From the NCBI GenBank assembly GCA_030587605.1, contig JAUQYT010000313.1, positions 1 through 13,240 on the forward strand: DNA of 13,240 nucleotides, written 5' to 3'. Below, in pieces: positions 1 through 6,231 of the stretch; the first letter of the stretch is position 1, and the number at the start of each line of letters is the position of its first letter. The DNA is from Candidatus Njordarchaeum guaymasense (GTDB lineage: Archaea; Asgardarchaeota; Njordarchaeia; Njordarchaeales; Njordarchaeaceae). The notes beneath the pieces are model-generated. The model saw only the letters and a program-made list of their open reading frames with translations, searched no databases and was not told the DNA's origin. The position numbers were made by a program, and so were the translations under genes.

Positions 1-991
1 GCATGAAAGAAAATGGTTCGTCTGGTTCAAAACTTCGTACATTATCATGGAACTGTAGCATACCCGTCGTAATTTGCGTAGGTACAATGGAAATCGCACC
101 GCCTTCGATTTGCTGTCTAAGGTATGTGTGAACCTGCCCCTGATCAAGCAGAGGCAATTTCCTTTCTGCTCGAATCCTATTTGAGTGATCAGTTATCATT
201 TGCGCCCACCCCTCGACTTTGGTGAGGTCATAGGGGAAACCTTGCTTGGGGAAGAGTAGGTTGAGAACACTGAATATCCAACAGCCAAATAGTTCAGTGT
301 AAGATGGGGTATTGATTGCTTGAGTGGCTGTTGCCAGCTCCTGCTTGTCAACTAGGTTCTCCTGCCAAGCATCATCTGCTGCAACTCTATGTCCGTCAAA
401 TGCTATTGTGAGTTTGAATTTGAATGCGAGTGCTTTTTGTAGATAGTCGAAGGCCTCTTTCATCTTGCCATCTCCCAGGAGCGCGATGAATCCTGAGTAG
501 GCTTGGTTCAGGCTTTCGGCGATGTTTGATGTGATAGTGTCTCCTACGGTTCCTGCGAATTCGGTTATCTCATTCTCTTTCTCCTTCGTTAAGTTAGGAG
601 CAGAGAGTTCTATCTCACAGGTGTACGGTATTCTTCCAAGAATCATCTTATCGTATCTGATTTCCCCCCGTCTGGCCTTCACTATTCTTCTTGTCTTGGC
701 CATTGAGAGTCCGAGTTTGTCGTTAAGGTGCAGCTCATAATCCCTACCATGTTCTGTCTTTGAATAAATATGTCGAGGGATCTTCTTCTGACTCTCCACA
801 ACAACGAAGCCGATGTAGCCTTGAGAGAGGAGTCTCCTTAGTGTCCTAGAGAGTGTTGTGTAACTTACACCATGTCCACTGGACTTGAGTTTTCGCCAGA
901 GTTCATTAAAACCGATTCCTATCTGCTGCAAGTGGGTTAAGACCTGAAGATCCTGTTCCTCTATACTAGCTCTTGGGCCAGGGCGGGTCAC
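1..991 (-). CDS. Winged-helix transcriptional regulator, 3' end outside the window
   Basis: An open minus-strand frame of 330 codons runs off the left edge without a stop. GTG at 991 is chosen because GGGAG lies five bases upstream of it on the minus strand and an in-frame TAA lies further upstream, with no better start between. Residues about 10-80 read as a winged helix-turn-helix: helices around FNELWRKLKSSG, a recognition helix in SYTTLSRTLRRLLSQG, then a beta wing (YIGFVVVES) ending at IYSKTEHGRDYE. This resembles PadR/MarR-like DNA-binding domains. The remaining ~250 residues are mixed helix and strand with no motif I recognise; they may be a ligand-sensing or dimerisation domain. The gene is divergent from the small membrane protein gene at 1043, and an inverted repeat sits at its promoter, which suggests autoregulation. 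The DNA-binding domain is fairly secure; target and ligand are unknown. Confidence 0.8.
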   Translation of the reverse strand, partial: MTRPGPRASIEEQDLQVLTHLQQIGIGFNELWRKLKSSGHGVSYTTLSRTLRRLLSQGYIGFVVVESQKKIPRHIYSKTEHGRDYELHLNDKLGLSMAKTRRIVKARRGEIRYDKMILGRIPYTCEIELSAPNLTKEKENEITEFAGTVGDTITSNIAESLNQAYSGFIALLGDGKMKEAFDYLQKALAFKFKLTIAFDGHRVAADDAWQENLVDKQELATATQAINTPSYTELFGCWIFSVLNLLFPKQGFPYDLTKVEGWAQMITDHSNRIRAERKLPLLDQGQVHTYLRQQIEGGAISIVPTQITTGMLQFHDNVRSFEPDEPFSFM

Positions 992-1010
992 AGTTGCTCC
1001 CTTCTTCGGT

Positions 1011-1034
1011 AGTACTACCTCAACAAGTAGTACT
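1011..1034. promoter_or_regulatory. Perfect 8-bp inverted repeat, likely operator
   Basis: AGTACTAC (1011-1018) and GTAGTACT (1027-1034) are perfect inverted copies separated by eight bases, so the arm centres are 16 bp apart. The element lies between the likely TATA box (1034-1039) and the expected start of transcription (about 1010) of the winged-helix gene. A dimeric regulator bound here would block that promoter, and possibly the divergent one. Binding by the adjacent regulator is inference. Confidence 0.6.
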
Positions 1035-1039
1035 TATAA
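1034..1039. promoter_or_regulatory. Shared palindromic TATA box of a divergent promoter
   Basis: TTATAA reads the same on both strands. At the usual archaeal spacing of about 26 bp it would place minus-strand transcription near 1010, 19 bases before the GTG at 991, and plus-strand transcription near 1063. The plus-strand estimate falls between the two possible ATG codons of the small membrane protein and favours the second, at 1088. Confidence 0.45.
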
Positions 1040-1042
1040 CGC

Positions 1043-1360
1043 ATGAAAAACAACTCTCTGGCCTCAAAGTATGTTGGGAAAGGCAAAATGAGACTTAGAT
1101 TTATCGCCGGCTCGATCCTACTTCTAACAGGCTTCATGTTCCATCAAATCGGGTTCACAATAGGCCTCAGTAATGAAAGCCTAATTCGAGGGACTCTAAT
1201 TTCTAGGCTATCCACATTGCCAGCATCCGCTGTAATTCTTACAAATCCTATTCTGCTCCAGTTTCTGGGTGGGATCATAGTCTTCGCAGGCACACTCCTC
1301 TGTGCGAGTAGCCTTGTGAAAGTCAACGACAAAGCCAAGCTAACGCTGGAACATGGATAG
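1043..1360 (+). CDS. Small two-TM membrane protein of unknown function
   Basis: This is a 105-residue ORF. Two hydrophobic stretches, about residues 19-41 and 69-92, are predicted membrane segments. They are joined by a short loop containing SNESLIRG, and a charged tail follows (VNDKAKLTLEHG). I do not recognise a family. The ATG at 1043 gives a basic 15-residue N-terminal extension. A second ATG at 1088 would start directly before the first membrane helix and fits the shared TATA box better, so the true protein may be 90 residues. It is divergent from the winged-helix regulator and may be its target. The gene is probably real because the frame holds two well-formed membrane helices, but function cannot be stated. 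Confidence 0.6.
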   Translation: MKNNSLASKYVGKGKMRLRFIAGSILLLTGFMFHQIGFTIGLSNESLIRGTLISRLSTLPASAVILTNPILLQFLGGIIVFAGTLLCASSLVKVNDKAKLTLEHG

Positions 1361-1380
1361 TTACAGGAGATTGAAGCCAT

Positions 1381-1396
1381 ACAGTTCGGCAACTGT
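1381..1396. repeat. Perfect 6-bp inverted repeat, 4-base loop
   Basis: ACAGTT (1381-1386), CGGC, AACTGT (1391-1396). It lies 20 bases after the stop of the small membrane protein gene and 21 bases before the TATA box of the next gene. It could be a hairpin at the 3' end of the first transcript or an operator for the second. No T-run follows, so it is not a classic terminator. Confidence 0.4.
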
Positions 1397-1417
1397 CAAT
1401 TTCAGACTGCGTAGACA

Positions 1418-1424
1418 TTAAATA
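1418..1424 (+). promoter_or_regulatory. TATA box for the PEF-type secreted protein (leaderless start)
   Basis: TTAAATA is centred 27 bases before the GTG at 1448. That is the spacing expected when transcription starts at, or a base or two from, the start codon. No Shine-Dalgarno sequence precedes the GTG, which agrees with a leaderless transcript. Confidence 0.55.
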
Positions 1425-1447
1425 GACCGTTAGCAGAACTCGATTCT

Positions 1448-2086
1448 GTGAATCAGTTGAGATCTAACCGCTTGCTATCGCTTCTGCTTACAGACACTCT
1501 CATCTTGGCTCTCACATTTGGATTTGTTCAAGGTCAACCACAAACACCTCCGCCTCCACATGTCAACTGGAATCCACCAAACACAGGAGCTACTGGCGGT
1601 CAGAGTCACTATGATATGGCTGGTTGGAGCAACACCAACACATTGATTGCATGGACAAGCACCGAGGCATATCATAGCTTGAACGCTAAAGCTGGAACTC
1701 CAAAGAATAGATTTGACCTGAACGAGCCTGTGTATCTGTACGTCGATACACCTGTGAATTGGCTGGACAACTTCATGTGGCTATACGAGTATCACCAATC
1801 AAACGGGTCCTCTGGTAGATGGCGCTTCTGGAGGAGGGAGATAGGACCTGGTAGATTCATGTTCGGTCCATTCTACCCTGACCAGTCTCAGCCCAGTGGA
1901 AATTACACATGGAAAGTATGGATAATGGAAGCTGTCAGCGGGGTCTACCAGAGCCAAGTCGTGTCCTTTACTTGGGGTGAAGCAATACCAGAGTTCCCCA
2001 GCTCATCTGTAGGAGCAATTCTTGTGTTCCTGTCAGTCTTCCCTATCCTGCTTAGATCTTATTCGAGGCGGTTCAGGCTACAGTGA
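1448..2086 (+). CDS. Secreted protein with C-terminal PEF-type sorting signal
   Basis: This is a 212-residue protein starting at GTG. Residues about 9-28 form a hydrophobic signal segment, followed by a proline-rich stretch (QPQTPPPPH). The middle (about 60-177) is rich in Trp, Tyr and Gly and probably forms an extracellular beta-sandwich. It includes LNEPVYLYVDTPVNW and GNYTWKVWIMEA. The C-terminus has three parts: the motif IPEFP (180-184), a hydrophobic helix (about 187-203) and a basic tail (RSYSRRFR). This matches the layout of archaeal PEF/PEFG-CTERM signals processed by archaeosortases. The mature protein is therefore probably exported, cleaved near PEF and attached to the cell surface. 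The motif reading is inference from layout; the ligand or role of the beta domain is unknown. No archaeosortase is visible in the window. The gene is convergent with metY. Confidence 0.75.
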   Translation: MNQLRSNRLLSLLLTDTLILALTFGFVQGQPQTPPPPHVNWNPPNTGATGGQSHYDMAGWSNTNTLIAWTSTEAYHSLNAKAGTPKNRFDLNEPVYLYVDTPVNWLDNFMWLYEYHQSNGSSGRWRFWRREIGPGRFMFGPFYPDQSQPSGNYTWKVWIMEAVSGVYQSQVVSFTWGEAIPEFPSSSVGAILVFLSVFPILLRSYSRRFRLQ

Positions 2087-2137
2087 ATGCACTCGGCATT
2101 TCAGCTACACAGCTAATATCTTGCGAAAGTGTCAAGA

Positions 2138-3394
2138 TCAGATCTCGTCGAGTGCCTGTTCAAAATCCGCAACTATGTCTTCAATAGCCTCTATCCCTAC
2201 TGAGACACGGATCAAATCAGGTGTGATGCTTAATCTCGCACGAGTAGCTTCATCAAAGTTCACGTATTGTGAGGAGTACGGATGGATGACAAGGGTCTTG
2301 CAATCACCTAGATTTGCCAAATGATACACTAGTTTCAGGTTGCGGATAAAATCAAAGCATTCCTTTTGGTCTGCCAGTCCGAAAGTGAAGAGGGCACCGC
2401 AACCTCTAGTGAACTGCTTCCGAGCGGTCTTGTTGCTCGGGTTACTCTCCAAACCAGGGTAGTTTACCCATTTAACCTTCCTCTGATTGGTCATGAATTC
2501 CACGAGTTTCTCAGCGTTTTCCACGTGACGCTGCATTCTGACAGCGAGTGTGTCTATTCCAATCATGGTCAGGTATGAATGGAACGGTGATTGCGTGGTG
2601 CCCACGTTTATGTGGATCTCCCTCCAGACTTTGTCGAGATAGGCCTTCTCGCCTGATCTCTCTTTGAAGACTACAAAGTCCGGGTATTTCTCGGCTGGCC
2701 AGTTAAAGCTACCAGAATCAATTATTACGCCCCCGAGAGCATCCCCGTGTCCACTGAAATACTTGGTTGTTGAGTGTACGATGATGTCAGCTCCTAACCT
2801 GAAGGGGTTGAATAGATACGGCGTTGGCATAGTGTTGTCAACTACCAAAGGGATGTTGTTTTTGTGGGCAATCTCAGCTAGCTTCTCAATGTCGGGCACG
2901 TCCATCTTTGGGTTGCCAATAGATTCAATAAAGATCGCCTTTGTTTTGGTGTTTATCGCCCTCTCATACTCTTCAAGAGCGGTCGATTCGACAAAGTTTA
3001 CTTTGATTCCGAATTTCTTGAAGACATTAGCGAATAGAAGGTAGGTGGACATGAAGAGTGAGTTCCCAGAGATCATTTCGTCGCCGCTCTGTAGGATCGC
3101 TGTCAAAGCATTGTGAACGGCCGCCATTCCCGAGGATGTTACTATCGAACCGATGCCGCCTTCTAGTTGGGCAATCCGGATCTCTAGAGCCTCATTTGTG
3201 GGGTTCCTGAGTCTCTGATAAATGAATCTCTTCTCCTTTCCAGCGAAGGCAGCACCTAGCTGCTCAGCTGTCAGAAACCTGTGTGAGGCAGTTTGAAATA
3301 TTGGTGGGAGCGTACTCCCATACCAATTCTCAGTGTCAATTCCGCTATGAACAACTAGTGTCTCGAACTTGTGTCTATTTCTAGTCGTCTGCAA
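2138..3394 (-). CDS. metY: O-acetylhomoserine sulfhydrylase-type PLP enzyme
   Basis: The 418-residue protein is close to the usual length of the Cys/Met metabolism PLP family (fold type I). Visible hallmarks are Y59 and the RNPT signature at 63-66, SSGMAA at 87-92, the cofactor-binding D186 in VVDNT, and the Schiff-base lysine K211 in HSTTKYFSGHGD. The C-terminal stretches NLGDCKTLVIHP and PDLIRVSVGIE are also typical. The motifs fit O-acetylhomoserine (thiol)-lyase, which makes homocysteine or methionine from O-acetylhomoserine and sulfide or a thiol. Cystathionine gamma-synthase or gamma-lyase activity cannot be excluded from sequence alone. The start is TTG at 3394, with GGAG ten bases upstream on the minus strand and an in-frame stop further up without any ATG. 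It lies downstream of the JAMM gene in the same direction, separated by 232 bp that carry a nested inverted repeat. Confidence 0.92.
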   Translation of the reverse strand: MQTTRNRHKFETLVVHSGIDTENWYGSTLPPIFQTASHRFLTAEQLGAAFAGKEKRFIYQRLRNPTNEALEIRIAQLEGGIGSIVTSSGMAAVHNALTAILQSGDEMISGNSLFMSTYLLFANVFKKFGIKVNFVESTALEEYERAINTKTKAIFIESIGNPKMDVPDIEKLAEIAHKNNIPLVVDNTMPTPYLFNPFRLGADIIVHSTTKYFSGHGDALGGVIIDSGSFNWPAEKYPDFVVFKERSGEKAYLDKVWREIHINVGTTQSPFHSYLTMIGIDTLAVRMQRHVENAEKLVEFMTNQRKVKWVNYPGLESNPSNKTARKQFTRGCGALFTFGLADQKECFDFIRNLKLVYHLANLGDCKTLVIHPYSSQYVNFDEATRARLSITPDLIRVSVGIEAIEDIVADFEQALDEI

Positions 3395-3399
3395 TTGCT

Positions 3400-3476
3400 C
3401 AAGACTCCATTTTGAACTTGGATGTAGTTTAACTTAAGTGCCTTTGGGCACTTAAGTAATGTTTCTTGGAGTCTTG
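3400..3476 (-). promoter_or_regulatory. Nested inverted-repeat element upstream of metY
   Basis: Two perfect inverted repeats are nested. The outer arms are CAAGACTCCA (3400-3409) and TGGAGTCTTG (3467-3476). The inner arms are ACTTAAGTGCC (3432-3442) and GGCACTTAAGT (3447-3457), with a TTTG loop on the plus strand. On the metY transcript, the 3' outer arm reads TGGAGTCTTG and contains the GGAG that is the likely ribosome binding site, four bases before the TTG. Folding would hide that site. Each inner arm also holds the 8-bp palindrome ACTTAAGT, centres 18 bp apart, so protein binding to DNA is an alternative. Whether the leader contains the whole element depends on the promoter. A TATA-like TCTATACC (minus strand, about 3538-3545) would include it. 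A promoter inside the element would not. Confidence 0.55.
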
Positions 3477-3562
3477 GAACTATACTTGACTATTTGTCAG
3501 TCGACGCAAAGTGGCTTTCTCAGGACAGGCCTATGTATGGTATAGATTCCATTCTCATTCCC

Positions 3563-3576
3563 CTCCCTAGCGGGAG
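3563..3576. repeat. 5-bp hairpin in the JAMM-metY gap
   Basis: CTCCC (3563-3567), TAGC, GGGAG (3572-3576). It lies about 50 bases downstream of the JAMM stop codon on the minus strand. It could end or stabilise the JAMM transcript. No T-run follows, so a terminator call would be weak. Confidence 0.3.
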
Positions 3577-3626
3577 TGTATTCATTTAGTTTAGTCTGAT
3601 GAAAGCTCCTGCTGTAAGGGCACAGG

Positions 3627-4523
3627 TCATGTAGTCTTTTCTAATCTTATGACCTTTGATCTGCCATCGGCCAACTTCGCATCTTTGTCGACGTAGAAAA
3701 AGCCATGTTCATTCTTCAGCGGATCCACAACCAAAGCAATCACGTACTTGAACTGCTGAAGTGTAAGCTGTGTCTTGACGTCTACATCTGAAAGGAATAC
3801 TCCTAGGCCTAGATGTGAATGGTACCATCCCACGATACTACGGTTCTTCCCCTCCTTCATCATCGAGTCTACTATCTCTGCTAGGTTCTTTGGGTCTAGT
3901 GCCACCTCAGTTAGGCCAGAGTGGGATGGTCTTCCTGTAATGGCCTCCTCGATAACAACTGTGTTGCCAACAACCCTGCCTGTCAGGACTCCGACAATCT
4001 CCTCGTCGGATTTTCCCTCCCGATCGACACGGGATTTTGCACGCTCCATGACTTCCTCGACTGTTCCGGGGATGACCCCTATTTGGAAGGGTAAAGGCTC
4101 CTCGCCTTTGTAAATGGTCAGTTGAGAAGTTATTGGCGGGGGCATCTTTATCCTTCTAACAGGTAACGCATCTTCTAAGAACCTGTCAAAATCCCTAGAC
4201 AATCTCTCAACAGATATTCTCGCCCCCTCAATTTTGGAGTCAAGATCGTCGGCATCATCTTCTATAGCTTGGATTCTTTTCCCAAGGTAATCTCTGAGGT
4301 CGCTGATCTGCGACTCTAACGTGCTGCTAATCTCAGAGAGGCGCCTTGACTCTGAGTTCAAGAAAGACACTGTACTTTCGAGATCTTTAGTTTTCGAAGT
4401 CAACAGATCTATTCTATCAGTTTCAGAAGGTGCCCCAATCGAGGTAATGATCTTGCGTTTTCGTCTCTTTCGCGGTTTTCGGGTTTTTTCCCTTCTTCCC
4501 GAATACTTCGACTTTGCAGCCAA
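3627..4523 (-). CDS. JAMM/MPN+ metalloprotease with basic coiled-coil N-terminus
   Basis: This is a 298-residue protein. Residues 1-24 are very basic (KTRKPRKRRKRK). Residues about 35-118 form a heptad-like coiled coil rich in Leu, Ser and Glu. Residues about 143-295 are a JAB1/MPN domain with the full JAMM zinc site. E175 lies in EEIVGVLTG, and H235 and H237 lie in WYHSHLGLG. S245 and D248 follow at the exact HxHx7SxxD spacing. The site looks catalytically intact. Family members are zinc isopeptidases; archaeal examples remove ubiquitin-like SAMP proteins from targets. The basic tail may bind nucleic acid or ribosomes; this is inference. The start is TTG at 4523, since a TAA lies in frame two codons upstream; the ribosome binding site is weak. 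No ubiquitin-like or E1 gene is visible nearby. metY follows downstream on the same strand. Confidence 0.9.
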   Translation of the reverse strand: MAAKSKYSGRREKTRKPRKRRKRKIITSIGAPSETDRIDLLTSKTKDLESTVSFLNSESRRLSEISSTLESQISDLRDYLGKRIQAIEDDADDLDSKIEGARISVERLSRDFDRFLEDALPVRRIKMPPPITSQLTIYKGEEPLPFQIGVIPGTVEEVMERAKSRVDREGKSDEEIVGVLTGRVVGNTVVIEEAITGRPSHSGLTEVALDPKNLAEIVDSMMKEGKNRSIVGWYHSHLGLGVFLSDVDVKTQLTLQQFKYVIALVVDPLKNEHGFFYVDKDAKLADGRSKVIRLEKTT

Positions 4524-4592
4524 GATTTACCGTCTCGTTTACAATCGGTTTCTTAAGGAAAGAGAAGCTGATCCACAGCTTTTCCAACTCCA

Positions 4593-4600
4593 TATATATA
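4593..4600 (-). promoter_or_regulatory. TATA box for the JAMM protease gene
   Basis: TATATATA lies 70-77 bases upstream of the TTG at 4523. Transcription would start near 4570 and leave a leader of about 45 bases. The run is symmetrical, so plus-strand use is also possible, although no gene follows directly on that strand. Confidence 0.5.
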
Positions 4601-4747
4601 GAGATTACAATGGCAGATTCCCCCAAGGGACACTTCACTGCACGGTTCAGATTCTTGTTGGTGCTCTAGCCCTCTCCGATTTTGCAGTCACTATCTGTAG
4701 CTGAGATTCCTTATCGACAACAATACTGAATGACGAATGTACTGCTG

Positions 4748-4766
4748 TGTCAAGTCATGTCAAGTC
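4748..4766. repeat. Tandem direct repeat TGTCAAGTC, 10-bp period
   Basis: TGTCAAGTC occurs at 4748-4756 and 4758-4766, followed by a partial third copy (TCAAAG at 4768). The 10-bp period puts the copies on the same face of the helix. It lies about 40 bases upstream of the likely methyltransferase TATA box, where an activator could bind. Confidence 0.4.
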
Positions 4767-4850
4767 GTCAAAGTTCAGAGGAGATCGTAAAGTGATTCCT
4801 CACACTATCTTTAAGCTCCCTTACCGAATAGATACTCCTGCTAGTGGAAA

Positions 4851-5765
4851 ATGGCAGAATACCATTCCATGAAACCCCTAACCCAAGAGGATTACGAGGA
4901 ATTTACTGGAGCTCGCAAGACCGTGATTATTGGAAAGACCACCATAGAAGTTGGGAAGAAATGGAACATTAAGCGTTACGGGCCCCCAGAGAACTATAAC
5001 CACGAAGATGAAACCGTCTGGAGCTTCCCAAATAGAGGAGACTGGGCTACGCACACTGGGAAATACAGAGGCAACTGGTCACCATACATTCCCAGAAACC
5101 TCATCTTGGAATACACCGTTCCAAGCGAGACTGTCCTCGATCAGATGTGCGGAAGCGGAACGACCTTGATTGAATGCAAACTACTGGGGAGAAATGGCAT
5201 AGGTGTCGACGTAAACAGAGATGCCGTAATAATAACCAGAGATCGCCTGAACTTCCAATACAAGACGAACAACAAGAAGAAAACACGGATCAAGACCTAT
5301 GTGGGTGACGCTAGGAATCTTGACCTGATCGATGATGAAAGCGTTGACCTGATCGCGACCCATCCGCCATACTCAGGCATAATACCATACTCAGGAAGAA
5401 AGGTTGAAGGAGATCTGTCCAGTCTCAGCCTGAGCGATTATGTGAAAGCTATGAGGACGGTCGCCGAAGAATCACTCCGAATTCTCAAGGGAGGCCGGCA
5501 CTGCGCGATACTGATTGGTGACACACGTAGATCCAGACATTACGTACCCATATCCCACAGAGTTCTGGAGACTTTCCTTGATGTAGGATTCATCCTCAAG
5601 GAAGATGTCATAAAACTTCAATGGAAGATGAAGGGAACGAGAGAGAAATGGGGAGGAAAAAGAAGCGGCTTCTACAAGATCGCCCATGAACATTTGTACA
5701 TCTTCAGAAAGGCAAACCCTGATGAACTCCTTTCCAAGGTAAAGTATAGCATGAAATTGTGGTAG
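4851..5765 (+). CDS. Solitary DNA methyltransferase (N4-cytosine/N6-adenine type)
   Basis: This 304-residue protein has the amino-methyltransferase fold of the N6/N4 family. An N-terminal motif-X-like region (HTGKYRGNWSPYIPRNLI, about 68-85) precedes the AdoMet-binding motif I, VLDQMCGSGTT (95-105). Acidic motif II follows at GIGVDVNRD (117-124), then motif III near GDAR (152-155). The catalytic motif IV is HPPY (171-174). The order X-I-IV suggests the gamma arrangement. Motif IV has His where DPPY, NPPY or SPPY is usual, so base specificity cannot be read safely. The C-terminal third (FGFYKIAHEHLYIF-like end) holds late motifs and no large target-recognition insert. No restriction endonuclease or specificity gene is adjacent, so it is probably an orphan methyltransferase. 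The start is ATG at 4851 with only a weak GTGG ahead. An RNA substrate is a less likely alternative. Confidence 0.88.
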   Translation: MAEYHSMKPLTQEDYEEFTGARKTVIIGKTTIEVGKKWNIKRYGPPENYNHEDETVWSFPNRGDWATHTGKYRGNWSPYIPRNLILEYTVPSETVLDQMCGSGTTLIECKLLGRNGIGVDVNRDAVIITRDRLNFQYKTNNKKKTRIKTYVGDARNLDLIDDESVDLIATHPPYSGIIPYSGRKVEGDLSSLSLSDYVKAMRTVAEESLRILKGGRHCAILIGDTRRSRHYVPISHRVLETFLDVGFILKEDVIKLQWKMKGTREKWGGKRSGFYKIAHEHLYIFRKANPDELLSKVKYSMKLW

Positions 5766-5778
5766 TGCCTCACAGGCA
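5766..5778 (+). repeat. Hairpin immediately after the methyltransferase stop
   Basis: TGCCT (5766-5770), CAC, AGGCA (5774-5778) starts on the base after the stop codon. A small hairpin here may mark or protect the 3' end of the transcript. No T-run follows, so this is not a firm terminator. Confidence 0.35.
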
Positions 5779-5975
5779 TCTTGAATCACAGATGAAGGGG
5801 AGAACATCTACTCTTAGACGCTACCGTGTGGGTTCTTTCGTAGTTGACCTCTCTGTGGCATGTTCAACCCCAATGTTAATTGCAGTAGTCGCTGACTTCA
5901 ATTCAGAACACTTAGCGGGTACCGCGTTGCTTATTCTTGGAGGAGTGGGGCGCTCTCACTGCAAGGAACTATTTG

Positions 5976-5982
5976 TTAAATA
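5976..5982 (+). promoter_or_regulatory. TATA box for the small CxxC protein
   Basis: TTAAATA is the same seven bases as the TATA box at 1418-1424. Transcription would start near 6005, leaving a leader of about 26 bases that contains GGGAAGTG ahead of the ATG at 6031. Confidence 0.45.
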
Positions 5983-6030
5983 GTTGGAGCAATATGGGTT
6001 AGATGACATGCACTTCAGGGAAGTGAAAAA

Positions 6031-6231
6031 ATGGCTGAGCAGGAACGTCTAGATACACTCGTAGGCATAATCGGCCGAAGCCGAGACATGTGTCCTGTAT
6101 GCAAGGAACTTTTCGATCAAATAACATGGGATCTGATGGAGGAGTTTGAAAAGGCAATAGTTGACAGAAAAAGAAAGCGTGAGATAGTGAGTCATAAGGG
6201 CATCTCTGAAGGCACAACACAAATCGTATAG
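6031..6231 (+). CDS. Small CxxC protein of unknown function
   Basis: This is a 66-residue hydrophilic protein. A single CPVC pair (residues 21-24) sits in a helix-rich context and is followed by an amphipathic stretch (DLMEEFEKAIVDRKRKRE). One CxxC could bind half a zinc site, so dimerisation or pairing with a partner would be needed for a full zinc ribbon. A redox pair is also possible. The ATG at 6031 has GGGAAGTG a few bases upstream and a good TATA box 49-55 bases upstream, which supports it as a real gene. The next plus-strand gene is cdhA, 341 bases away, so an operon is unlikely. I do not recognise a family. Confidence 0.5.
   Translation: MAEQERLDTLVGIIGRSRDMCPVCKELFDQITWDLMEEFEKAIVDRKRKREIVSHKGISEGTTQIV

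Larger units (their letters stand above)
4524..4850. other. Divergent intergenic region between JAMM and methyltransferase genes
   Basis: This 327-base region holds no convincing gene. It contains a strong TATA-like run for the JAMM gene, a tandem direct repeat, and a weaker TATA-like CTTTAAGC (4809-4816) about 39 bases before the methyltransferase ATG. That would give a leader of roughly 13 bases. Confidence 0.6.

Noticed and set aside
3590..3640. TGATGA as a possible C box of a C/D guide RNA
   Set aside because: No matching D box (CTGA) was found at a suitable distance downstream.
4321..4704. 127-codon plus-strand frame across the JAMM gene start
   Set aside because: Its first half is antisense to the coiled-coil coding region, and its second half covers the JAMM promoter. 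No domain or start signal is visible.
5759..5983. 74-codon plus-strand frame after the methyltransferase
   Set aside because: It overlaps the end of the methyltransferase, has no ribosome binding site at its GTG or at the ATG at 5791, and shows no recognisable domain. It contains a hydrophobic patch but no convincing membrane helix. It is probably chance.
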